Shown here one piece after another: positions 35,859-41,405 of a stretch of DNA of 41,405 bases. This DNA is from Alphaproteobacteria bacterium (GTDB lineage Bacteria > Pseudomonadota > Alphaproteobacteria > Rhizobiales > Amorphaceae). The notes below the pieces were generated by a model, which made no database searches, had not been told where the DNA came from, and saw only the letters and a list, made by a program, of their open reading frames with translations. The translations under genes were made by a program, and so were the position numbers. The stretch is from assembly GCA_030431335.1 (NCBI GenBank), contig JAUIJH010000028.1:1-41405 (forward strand), given 5' to 3'. Numbering within the stretch: the first letter of the stretch is position 1; each line of letters opens with the position of its first letter.

Positions 35859-37403
35859 ATGGCGCACCTCGAGCCCCGCCTGATCAAGATCCACCCGGAC
35901 GACGACGTCGCGGTGGTCGCCAACGACGGCGGCCTCAAGGCCGGAACGGCGGTTGGCGGCGTGGTGCTGACGGGCCCGGTGCCGCAGGCCCACAAGGTCG
36001 CCCTGCACGCATTGGCCGCCGGCGCTCCCGTCCGCCGCTACGGGGTGGTGATCGGCCACGTCCGCGAGGTCATCGCGGCCGGCGGCTGGGTCAACGAGGA
36101 CAATCTGGCGATGCCCGAGCCGCCGGGCCTCGAAGACTTGCCCATCGCCAACGCCGCGCCGGTCGATGCGTCCCCGCTGGCCGGTCACACCTTCGAGGGC
36201 TACCGCAACGCGGACGGCTCGGTCGGCACCCGCAACATTTTGGGCATCACCACCACGGTGCAGTGCGTCGCCGGCGTGGTCGACCACGCGGTGGCACGCA
36301 TCAAGGCCGAGCTGCTGCCGCGCTATGGCAATGTCGACGACGTGGTGGCGCTGGAACACACCTACGGCTGCGGCGTCGCCATCGACGCGCCCGCGGCGGC
36401 CATCCCCATCGAGACCGTGCGCAACATCGCGCGCAACCCCAACTTCGCGGGCTCCACCATGGTGGTGAGCCTCGGCTGCGAGAAGATGCAGCCCTCGCGC
36501 CTGTTTCCCGAGATGTTCGCGCCCGGAATCACGGCGGCCGGGGAGGGCGACATCGTCACCCTGCAGGACGAGCGCCACGGCGGCTTCGAGGCGATGATCG
36601 CCTCCATCATGGAAACCGCCGAGCGGCATCTGCGTGACCTCGACCGCAGGCGCCGCGTCACCTGTCCGGCCTCCGACCTGATGGTCGGCCTGCAATGCGG
36701 CGGCAGCGACGCGCTCTCCGGCATCACCGCCAACCCGGCGCTCGGCTACGCGGCCGACCTCTTGGTGCGGGCGGGCGCGACGGTGCTCTTCTCGGAGGTG
36801 ACGGAGGTGCGCGACGGGATCGCCCAGCTCACCCGCCGCGCCGCGACGCCCCAGGTCGCCGCCGATTTGGTACGGGAAATGGCCTGGTACGACGACTATC
36901 TTGCCCAAGGCATGGTCGACCGCAGCGCCAACACCACGCCGGGCAACAAGAAGGGCGGCCTCTCCAACATCGTCGAGAAGGCGATGGGCTCCATCGTCAA
37001 GTCGGGCTCGATGCCGATCGCCGGGGTCGTCCCGCCCGGGCAGCGCGCGCGCGAAAAGGGGCTCCTGTTTGCCGCTACCCCGGCGTCGGATTTCATCTGC
37101 GGCACCTTGCAGTTGGCGGCGGGCATGAACGTCCACGTCTTCACCACCGGGCGCGGCACGCCCTACGGCCTCGCCGAAGTGCCGGTGATCAAGGTCGCAA
37201 CGCGCACCGATCTCGCACGGCGCTGGCACGATCTGATGGACGTCGACGCGGGGCGCATCGTTTCGGCCGGCGTCGGCATCGAGGAGATGGGCTGGGAGAT
37301 GTTCCGCCTCATCCTCGCCGTGGCGAGCGGGCGGAAGACGGCGGCCGAAAGGCTCCGGCTGTGCAATTCGCTGGCGCTGTTCAACCCCGGCCCGGTGACG
37401 TAG
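35859..37403 (+). CDS. garD: galactarate dehydratase
   Basis: This 514-residue enzyme is of the UxaA/GarD family and dehydrates galactarate (meso-galactaric acid) to 5-dehydro-4-deoxy-D-glucarate. An N-terminal SAF domain (about 1-90) is joined to the large catalytic part starting [20 protein letters not shown]. Segments nearly identical to those I recall from E. coli GarD include [68 protein letters not shown] and TTGRGTPYG, and it ends [10 protein letters not shown]. The length is close to the roughly 520 of that enzyme. The ATG at 35859 gives the family N-terminus. It forms an operon with kdgD, and its 3' end overlaps the convergent MarR gene by 23 bp. Confidence 0.95.
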   Translation: MAHLEPRLIKIHPDDDVAVVANDGGLKAGTAVGGVVLTGPVPQAHKVALHALAAGAPVRRYGVVIGHVREVIAAGGWVNEDNLAMPEPPGLEDLPIANAAPVDASPLAGHTFEGYRNADGSVGTRNILGITTTVQCVAGVVDHAVARIKAELLPRYGNVDDVVALEHTYGCGVAIDAPAAAIPIETVRNIARNPNFAGSTMVVSLGCEKMQPSRLFPEMFAPGITAAGEGDIVTLQDERHGGFEAMIASIMETAERHLRDLDRRRRVTCPASDLMVGLQCGGSDALSGITANPALGYAADLLVRAGATVLFSEVTEVRDGIAQLTRRAATPQVAADLVREMAWYDDYLAQGMVDRSANTTPGNKKGGLSNIVEKAMGSIVKSGSMPIAGVVPPGQRAREKGLLFAATPASDFICGTLQLAAGMNVHVFTTGRGTPYGLAEVPVIKVATRTDLARRWHDLMDVDAGRIVSAGVGIEEMGWEMFRLILAVASGRKTAAERLRLCNSLALFNPGPVT

Positions 37404-37869
37404 GCCGTTCTCGTCCGGCCTGATCGGCGAACGTCAGCGCCGTCAGATCCTGCCTCAGCCCCCCGGTGTCGCTATCGGCGACCAAGGCGTCCACCTCGTC
37501 GTGCGTCCGCCGCCAGATCGGGACCGCCTGAACCAGAATATCGCGTCCCGCGTCCGTCAGCGCGAGACGGCGGCTGCGTCGGTCCTTCGGGTCGGGCGCG
37601 ATCACCACGAGGCCGCGCCGCTCGAGCGGCTTGAGGTTGGCCGTCAGCGTCGTCCGGTCCATGGCGAGGAACTCGGCCACGTCCCCCATCTTCGGCGGTT
37701 GCGGGCGGTTGAGCGACACCAGCAGCGAATATTGCTGATGCGATAGCCCGACAGGGCGCAATGCCTCGTCGAACCGGCGGCCGATGGCCCGCGCGGCCCG
37801 CTGCAAATGCAGGCAAAGGCAGCGATCGCGCACCTCATGCGTGACGGTCAGGGGGAGGTCGTCTCTCAT
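37381..37869 (-). CDS. MarR family transcriptional regulator
   Basis: This 162-residue MarR regulator has the usual helices around a winged helix-turn-helix: [52 protein letters not shown], then the wing [18 protein letters not shown]. The recognition helix with [12 protein letters not shown] is characteristic. MarR dimers repress detoxification genes and release DNA on binding phenolic or electrophilic ligands. A perfect palindrome lies 9 bp upstream of its start, in the gap shared with the divergent VOC-VOC-GST genes. Its 3' end overlaps garD tail to tail. Confidence 0.92.
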   Translation of the reverse strand: MRDDLPLTVTHEVRDRCLCLHLQRAARAIGRRFDEALRPVGLSHQQYSLLVSLNRPQPPKMGDVAEFLAMDRTTLTANLKPLERRGLVVIAPDPKDRRSRRLALTDAGRDILVQAVPIWRRTHDEVDALVADSDTGGLRQDLTALTFADQAGRERPTSPGRG

Positions 37870-37877
37870 ATCGAATT

Positions 37878-37897
37878 ATACGTTGACATCAACGTAT
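37878..37897. promoter_or_regulatory. MarR-type operator between the marR-like gene and the VOC gene
   Basis: ATACGTTGACATCAACGTAT is a perfect inverted repeat with 9-bp arms around CA. Its size and symmetry fit a MarR dimer site. It lies between the divergent marR-like start (37869) and the first VOC gene (37958), so it can control both. Confidence 0.8.
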
Positions 37898-37957
37898 TTG
37901 TCAAAGATCCTCGCGTCGTCGTCCACAGGACGTGTCTAGGTCGAGGATTTTTTGAGA

Positions 37958-38371
37958 ATGAATATCTACGTCAATCTGGCCGTGGCGGACCTGGACCGCT
38001 CGCGCCGGTTCTACGCGGCGCTCGGCTTCTCGTTCGACGAGCGGTTCAGCGACCACACAGCGGCGGCGATGATCCTCAGCGACAAGGCGGGGATCATGCT
38101 GTTGACGCGCGAGAAGTTTCAGAGCTTCACCCCGCGCGCCATCGCCGACACCGCGACCACCTGCCAGACCCTGCTGGCGCTTCAGCTCGACAGTCGCGAG
38201 GCGGTCGACGCGATGGTCGCCACGGCGCTGTCCCATGGCGGCGAGAGCGTGCGGGAGGTGCAGGATCTGGACTTCATGTACCACCACGCCTTCGCCGATC
38301 CGGACGGGCACATCTTCGAGCCCTTCTTCATGGACATGGCGGCGATCCAGCCGGCGGAGGCAGCGCAATGA
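37958..38371 (+). CDS. VOC-family (glyoxalase/bleomycin-resistance fold) protein
   Basis: This 137-residue VOC protein begins NIYVNLAVADLDRSRRFYAALGFSFDERFSD, the standard first beta-alpha-beta-beta-beta half. The second half ends DLDFMYHHAFADPDGHIFEPFFMDM. The candidate metal ligand Glu in HIFEPFF is present, and the HHAF histidines could complete a site. Such proteins serve as lyases, dioxygenases or resistance proteins. Control by the divergent MarR gene through the palindrome is likely. Its stop overlaps the next start as ATGA. Confidence 0.88.
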   Translation: MNIYVNLAVADLDRSRRFYAALGFSFDERFSDHTAAAMILSDKAGIMLLTREKFQSFTPRAIADTATTCQTLLALQLDSREAVDAMVATALSHGGESVREVQDLDFMYHHAFADPDGHIFEPFFMDMAAIQPAEAAQ

Positions 38372-38802
38372 GCGATGTGAAAACGCCGATGGGCCGGCTC
38401 ATGCAGGGGGTGATCCCCTATCTCGCGGTGCCGAGCGCCGACGACGCGATCGCCTTCTATCGGCACGCCTTCGGGGCGACGGTGCGGGGCGACGTCTATC
38501 GCGACGAGCGCGGGCGCGTCCTCAATGCCACGCTGGAGATCAACGGCGGCGCCCTGATGCTGCTCGACCATATGGCCGAGCTCGGCGAAGAGCCGGCACG
38601 CGGCAGCCACAGCTTCACCCTGCAACTGGTGAGCGATGAGGGCGAGGCCTGCTGGAACCGCGCCGTCGCGGCCGGCTGCACCGTGACGGTGCCGTTCGAC
38701 ACCCAGTTCTGGGGGGACCGCTACGGCCGCCTGGAAGACCCCTTCGGGCTGGCGTGGGCGATCAACGAGCCCTCCGCCGCGAACATCGAAATCCATCGCT
38801 GA
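38368..38802 (+). CDS. VOC-family protein, PhnB/YdcE-like
   Basis: This 144-residue VOC-fold protein is of the PhnB-like group: GVIPYLAVPSADDAIAFYRHAFGATVRGDVYRDERGRVLNATLEINGGALMLLDHM, then TVTVPFDTQFWGDRYGRLEDPFGLAWAIN at the C-terminus, which is the group's hallmark. The cellular reaction of PhnB-like proteins is unknown. The ATG overlaps the upstream stop (ATGA), so it is co-translated with the first VOC gene and probably part of the same detoxification unit. Confidence 0.9.
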   Translation: MSDVKTPMGRLMQGVIPYLAVPSADDAIAFYRHAFGATVRGDVYRDERGRVLNATLEINGGALMLLDHMAELGEEPARGSHSFTLQLVSDEGEACWNRAVAAGCTVTVPFDTQFWGDRYGRLEDPFGLAWAINEPSAANIEIHR

Positions 38803-38829
38803 AAACCAACGCAAATGGGAGGAATCGCG

Positions 38830-39477
38830 ATGAACGCGACCATTTCCGCTTTCCAGTCCGTGCCCGATTTTGCCAAGGGCTTCGTCAAGGATCTGCGCGT
38901 CCGCTGGGCGTTCGAGGAGGCAGGGCTGCCCTACGGGCAGAGCCTGATCGGCGCCGAAACCAAGGATAGCGCCGAATACAGGGCGTGGCAGCCGTTCGGC
39001 CAGGTGCCGGCCTATCGCGACGAGACGGTGAGCCTCTTCGAGTCGGGCGCCATCGTCCTGCACATCGCCGAAAGCAGCGAGGCCCTAGCCCCGCGCGATC
39101 CGCAGGGGCGAGCGCGCACGACCATGTGGGTCTTCGCGGCGCTCAACTCGGTCGAGCCTTACGTCGATGCGGTGGCATTGGCCAACTTCGTCTTCGCCGA
39201 CGCGCCCTGGTCCACGGAGTACCGCGCCAAAGTGGTCCCGCTGCGCGATGGCCGCCTCTCGGCGCTCGCCGCCTGGCTCGACGGCAAGGACTATCTGGAA
39301 GGCCGCTTCACCGCCGGCGACCTCATCATGGCCACGGTGCTGCGCAACGTGCCGGACCATGAGCTGGCGTCGTTTCCGGCGGTCGCGGCGTATCGGGCGC
39401 GGTGCCTCGCACGGCCGGCGTTCGGCCGCGCGATCAAGGCCCAGCTCGACGCCTTCGAGACGCAGCAGGCCGCCTGA
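38830..39477 (+). CDS. glutathione S-transferase family protein
   Basis: This 215-residue GST has an N-terminal thioredoxin-fold domain with VRWAFEEAGLPYG, the cis-proline GQVPAYRD and the glutathione-contacting FESGAIVLHIAE. The C-terminal helical domain contains LEGRFTAGDLIMATVL, the typical Asp-capped helix. The N-terminus is longer than usual before the first strand. GGGAGG stands before the ATG. It is third in the MarR-controlled group, 27 bp after the PhnB-like gene, and would conjugate electrophiles to glutathione. Confidence 0.9.
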   Translation: MNATISAFQSVPDFAKGFVKDLRVRWAFEEAGLPYGQSLIGAETKDSAEYRAWQPFGQVPAYRDETVSLFESGAIVLHIAESSEALAPRDPQGRARTTMWVFAALNSVEPYVDAVALANFVFADAPWSTEYRAKVVPLRDGRLSALAAWLDGKDYLEGRFTAGDLIMATVLRNVPDHELASFPAVAAYRARCLARPAFGRAIKAQLDAFETQQAA

Positions 39478-39483
39478 TCGCGG

Positions 39484-40083
39484 TCAACCGAGGCCGAGGG
39501 CCGCCTCGGTGCGGTCGATGATGAGGGGGACGACGATGTCTTCCTCGTCATCGAGGTGCCGGGTGAGGACGGTCAACGTCGCATCGAGGCGCTCGCCGAG
39601 GCGGGCGCCGGCGCCGGGCAGATCACCGCCGCCGCGGATCGCCGCCTCCAGCGCGGCCCCGGATTCGGCCAACTCGTGGATGAAGCGGTCGATGGTCACG
39701 TGGTCGGCGTCGAGGATGTCGAAGCCGCGGGCGAGGCGCGCGTCGGCGGCGCGGAAGCGCGGGAAGTAGTGGTGATCCTCGACGTTGTGGTGCATGTGCA
39801 ATTCGCTGAGGAAGAAGTTGAAGCGCGGTGCCAGCCACTGGATGAACGGCTTGGCCGCGATCTCGTTCTCGCGGAAGCTCGCCGAGCCGTCCGCCATCGC
39901 AGCGCCCAGCTCGCGAAACATGCCGTGCCGTTCCAGCCAGAAGCGCGCCATCTCGCCGAGATTGCGATGGCCCTGCCAGGTTTCGCGCGGGTAGCGCGCG
40001 GCGAGGACGAGGAGATCCTCCGGCAGACCGGTGCGTTTGGTGAGGTCTTCGCCCGGGATCGGCTGGCTCTTGGTCGACGCCAA
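39484..40083 (-). CDS. hemerythrin HHE-domain protein
   Basis: This 199-residue four-helix protein has HHE-type metal-ligand patterns: GHRNLGEMARFWLERHG, then ELHMHHNVEDHHYFPRF (about 93-109), ILDADHVTIDRFIHEL and a last TRHLDDEEDIVVPLI. The His/Glu/Asp set fits a non-haem di-iron site used for O2, NO or iron sensing. The start is TTG at 40083 with GGGGAG seven bases upstream. An overlapping ATG is in another frame. It is convergent with the GST gene (6-bp gap) and divergent from the DUF3008 gene. The tail of its coding sequence contains an 8-bp inverted repeat (39488-39510) that could help end the GST transcript. Confidence 0.88.
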   Translation of the reverse strand: MASTKSQPIPGEDLTKRTGLPEDLLVLAARYPRETWQGHRNLGEMARFWLERHGMFRELGAAMADGSASFRENEIAAKPFIQWLAPRFNFFLSELHMHHNVEDHHYFPRFRAADARLARGFDILDADHVTIDRFIHELAESGAALEAAIRGGGDLPGAGARLGERLDATLTVLTRHLDDEEDIVVPLIIDRTEAALGLG

Positions 40084-40184
40084 TGTCCATCTCCCCTTCG
40101 GCGCTGCCGGCGGCGCCGTGATCCGTGTCGGCTACCACCACCTAGTGTGCCGAGGCTGCACTCTTCATTCGGCGAAGTGTCGCG

Positions 40185-40210
40185 GGAACGCGCCCCCGGA
40201 CGCCGACGTT
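40185..40210 (+). promoter_or_regulatory. EcfG-type general stress promoter for the DUF3008 gene
   Basis: GGAAC at 40185-40189 and CGTT at 40207-40210, 17 bases apart, match the known alphaproteobacterial general-stress (EcfG) promoter GGAAC-N16/17-CGTT. The start of transcription would fall about 30 bp before the DUF3008 ATG at 40250, whose ribosome-binding GGAG is at 40240-40243. Confidence 0.6.
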
Positions 40211-40249
40211 TTTCGATCATCGCACCAAGGATTGAATTTGGAGTGAACC

Positions 40250-40435
40250 ATGCCCGCGAAGTCGAAAGCGCAGCAGATGGCGGCCGGGGCCGCGCTCGCA
40301 GCCAAACGGGGCGAGACCAAGAAGTCCGATCTCAAGGGCGCCTCGCGCGAAATGTACGATTCCATGAGCGAAAAACAGCTCGAGGAGCTTGCGGAGACCA
40401 AGCGCAAAGGCAAACCCGACAAGGTGTCGGATTGA
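40250..40435 (+). CDS. DUF3008 family small protein
   Basis: This 61-residue, Lys-rich protein starts MPAKSKAQQMAAGAALAAKRG and continues with KKSDLKGASREMYDSMSEKQLEELAETKRKGKP. This pattern matches DUF3008 along nearly its whole length. The function of the family is unknown. It is basic and probably mostly helical or disordered. An EcfG-like promoter upstream suggests it is induced by general stress. A strong hairpin follows its stop. Confidence 0.92.
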   Translation: MPAKSKAQQMAAGAALAAKRGETKKSDLKGASREMYDSMSEKQLEELAETKRKGKPDKVSD

Positions 40436-40441
40436 GCCGTG

Positions 40442-40495
40442 GCCGCGCCGGTCCAAGCCAATCTGGTTTCCAGACGGTTAACGGACCGGCGCGGC
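40442..40495 (+). terminator. large hairpin after the DUF3008 gene
   Basis: A perfect 13-bp inverted repeat (GCCGCGCCGGTCC at 40442-40454, complement at 40483-40495) encloses a 28-base loop that itself holds a small stem (TCTGG-TTT-CCAGA). It starts 6 bp after the stop and ends just before the next EcfG-like promoter. No T-run follows, so it may be a weak terminator or an RNA structure of its own. Confidence 0.6.
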
Positions 40496-40500
40496 AAGAA

Positions 40501-40525
40501 GGAACGCCCTTTCCACTAAGGCGTT
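40501..40525 (+). promoter_or_regulatory. EcfG-type promoter upstream of the small ORF and cytochrome gene
   Basis: GGAAC at 40501-40505 and CGTT at 40522-40525 are 16 bases apart, again matching GGAAC-N16/17-CGTT. It would drive the transcript containing the 53-codon frame at 40553 and the c-type cytochrome at 40704. Confidence 0.6.
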
Positions 40526-40552
40526 GGTTGCCTAACGGAAAAGGAAACCAAG

Positions 40553-40714
40553 ATGGCTCGCTGTAACCACCAAATGCTGGTGGTCGAATATGCGCGTATC
40601 GGCTCGTTTGAGCCGAATTGCTTTGGCGGAGATGGCGGGCCTGGGTCCTGCCCGGCCGCTTTCACGCGCATCGTCGGCGCCAGCCATCGGGGCGGGGGTG
40701 ACAATGGCGCTTGA
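40553..40714 (+). CDS. possible 53-residue small protein upstream of the cytochrome gene
   Basis: The ATG at 40553 follows AAAGGAAACCAAG, a good ribosome-binding site, about 28 bp after an EcfG-like promoter. The frame encodes MARCNHQMLVVEYARIGSFE and a Gly-rich end, and overlaps the start of the cytochrome gene by 11 bp. I do not recognise it. Two perfect hairpins (ACCACCA/TGGTGGT at 40566-40584 and CGGCTC/GAGCCG at 40600-40615) lie inside it, which argues for a structured leader RNA at least as much as for a protein. It may serve to couple or attenuate translation of the cytochrome. Confidence 0.35.
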   Translation: MARCNHQMLVVEYARIGSFEPNCFGGDGGPGSCPAAFTRIVGASHRGGGDNGA

Positions 40715-41198
40715 CGCTGATCACGCTTCGACCTTCCGGCGGCTGAGATCCGCCAGCACCGGTCCGTCGCAAAAAGCCGTGCCGATCACGGTAATTTGCA
40801 CGGCTATCCTGACGATGATCGGCGCTGGCCTCGCCGTCGCCGTGGGGCCGCGCGGCTTGGCCTACACCTCGGCCGAGCCGTTCTCGCCGCTGCGGGAGGC
40901 GGCACTGCGCGTCGCCGGAGGCAGCCGCAAGGCGGGGGCGGCCGCGATCCGCGCCAATGGGTGCGGCGACTGCCACGCGATCCCGGGTATCTCGCGCAGT
41001 GAGCGCTATCCGTCGGGGCCGTCGCTGGCAAACTACGCCAATCGTCCGCTGATTGCCGGCGCGCTGCAGAACCGGCCGGAAAATCTCGTCATCTGGCTAC
41101 AGGAGCCGACCCGCTTCACGTCGGACACTCACGAGGCGAGCCTCGACCTCGACAGCCGCACGGCGTCCAACATTGCGGCCTATCTCTATCGCAATTGA
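40704..41198 (+). CDS. membrane-anchored single-haem c-type cytochrome without an obvious Met ligand
   Basis: This 164-residue protein has one N-terminal membrane segment (about 26-46, VPITVICTAILTMIGAGLAVAV) and then a periplasmic cytochrome c domain. The haem attachment site CGDCH is at residues 87-91, and the C-terminus SRTASNIAAYLYRN is the typical last helix. No Met follows the haem site, although class I cytochromes normally use one as sixth ligand. A His in TSDTHEASLDLD is placed where it could substitute. The ATG at 40704 has GGGGTGA upstream, while the frame is open further up without family features. It is probably stress-induced, and its electron partner is unknown. Confidence 0.82.
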   Translation: MALDADHASTFRRLRSASTGPSQKAVPITVICTAILTMIGAGLAVAVGPRGLAYTSAEPFSPLREAALRVAGGSRKAGAAAIRANGCGDCHAIPGISRSERYPSGPSLANYANRPLIAGALQNRPENLVIWLQEPTRFTSDTHEASLDLDSRTASNIAAYLYRN

Positions 41199-41252
41199 TG
41201 ACGGACGGACGATGTTTCCGCCCGCCATCTGATCGGTCGGCGAAAAGTCGCC

Positions 41253-41405
41253 TCAGGCGAGGCTGGCGTCCAGCTCGATATCCGCCTTGAACAGCTTCGA
41301 CACCGGGCAGTTCTCCTTCGCCTTCGTCGCGAGCTCCTTGAAGGTCGCCTCGTCGGTGCCCGGGATGGAGGCGACAAGCGTCAGCTTGATCGCGGGGATG
41401 GAGAA
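41253..41405 (-). CDS. OsmC-type peroxiredoxin, C-terminal 50 residues only
   Basis: The minus-strand frame from the window edge ends at TGA (41253-41255) and encodes the end of an OsmC/Ohr-fold protein: IKLTLVASIPGTDEATFKELATKAKENCPVSKLFKADIELDASL. The NCPVSK cysteine is the second reactive Cys of OsmC, which reduces organic hydroperoxides with its partner Cys upstream, outside the window. The start lies beyond 41405. It is convergent with the cytochrome gene across a 54-bp gap with no visible terminator. Confidence 0.88.
   Translation of the reverse strand, partial: FSIPAIKLTLVASIPGTDEATFKELATKAKENCPVSKLFKADIELDASLA

Overview
The window is a GC-rich, gene-dense stretch (roughly two thirds G+C by eye) from the chromosome or a large replicon of an alphaproteobacterium, probably Hyphomicrobiales (Rhizobiales) or a close relative. 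This is inferred from the gene families (a DUF1127 peptide, a DUF3008 stress protein, many ABC and TRAP solute systems, KdgD/GarD sugar-acid catabolism, SoeAB) and from two sites with the spacing of alphaproteobacterial general-stress (EcfG-type) promoters. I see no tRNA, rRNA, CRISPR array, phage or insertion sequence. 41 protein genes are called with fair to high confidence, plus two small doubtful ones. Both window ends cut a gene.

Layout. 1-2200: the end of an AtzH/SnoaL-like gene, a 640-bp poorly explained gap, an NADPH-dependent FMN reductase, and a convergent GT29-like gene. 2313-5675 (minus): an Lrp/AsnC regulator followed by phnC-phnD-phnE, a phosphonate-type ABC importer. 5835-20148 (plus): one long co-directional run of an Asp/Glu-type racemase, a 4,5-dihydroxyphthalate decarboxylase-like protein, a complete peptide/opine-type ABC importer (SBP, two permeases, two ATPases), a CO-dehydrogenase-like molybdenum subunit without its usual partners, a ThDP enzyme, a cysteine-less carboxymuconolactone-decarboxylase-like protein and a BisC-type molybdoenzyme. 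20243-23853 (minus): soeB and soeA for sulfite oxidation, without a soeC membrane anchor. 24005-26066 (minus): a DUF1127 peptide and a gamma-glutamyltransferase.

26277-30779 (plus): a TRAP transporter with a D-2-hydroxyacid dehydrogenase and an RraA-family protein, ending at a hairpin shared with a second, convergent TRAP transporter (30814-33854, minus). That second transporter is divergent from a FadR-type regulator followed by kdgD and garD. Two matching palindromes, one before dctP and one before kdgD, suggest that the regulator controls uptake and breakdown of galactarate/glucarate (galactarate to 5-dehydro-4-deoxyglucarate by GarD, then to 2-oxoglutarate semialdehyde by KdgD).

37381-39477: a MarR regulator with a perfect operator palindrome in front of two VOC/glyoxalase-fold genes and a glutathione transferase, a likely detoxification unit. 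39484-41405: a hemerythrin-like protein, a DUF3008 protein and a membrane-anchored c-type cytochrome. The last two each have an EcfG-like promoter, and a hairpin-rich stretch lies between them. The window ends inside an OsmC-type peroxidase gene.

The most unusual parts are the 14-kb plus-strand run with its orphan molybdenum subunit, the concentration of three molybdoenzymes in 10.6 kb, the soeAB pair without soeC, and the structured stress-promoter region at 40440-40700.
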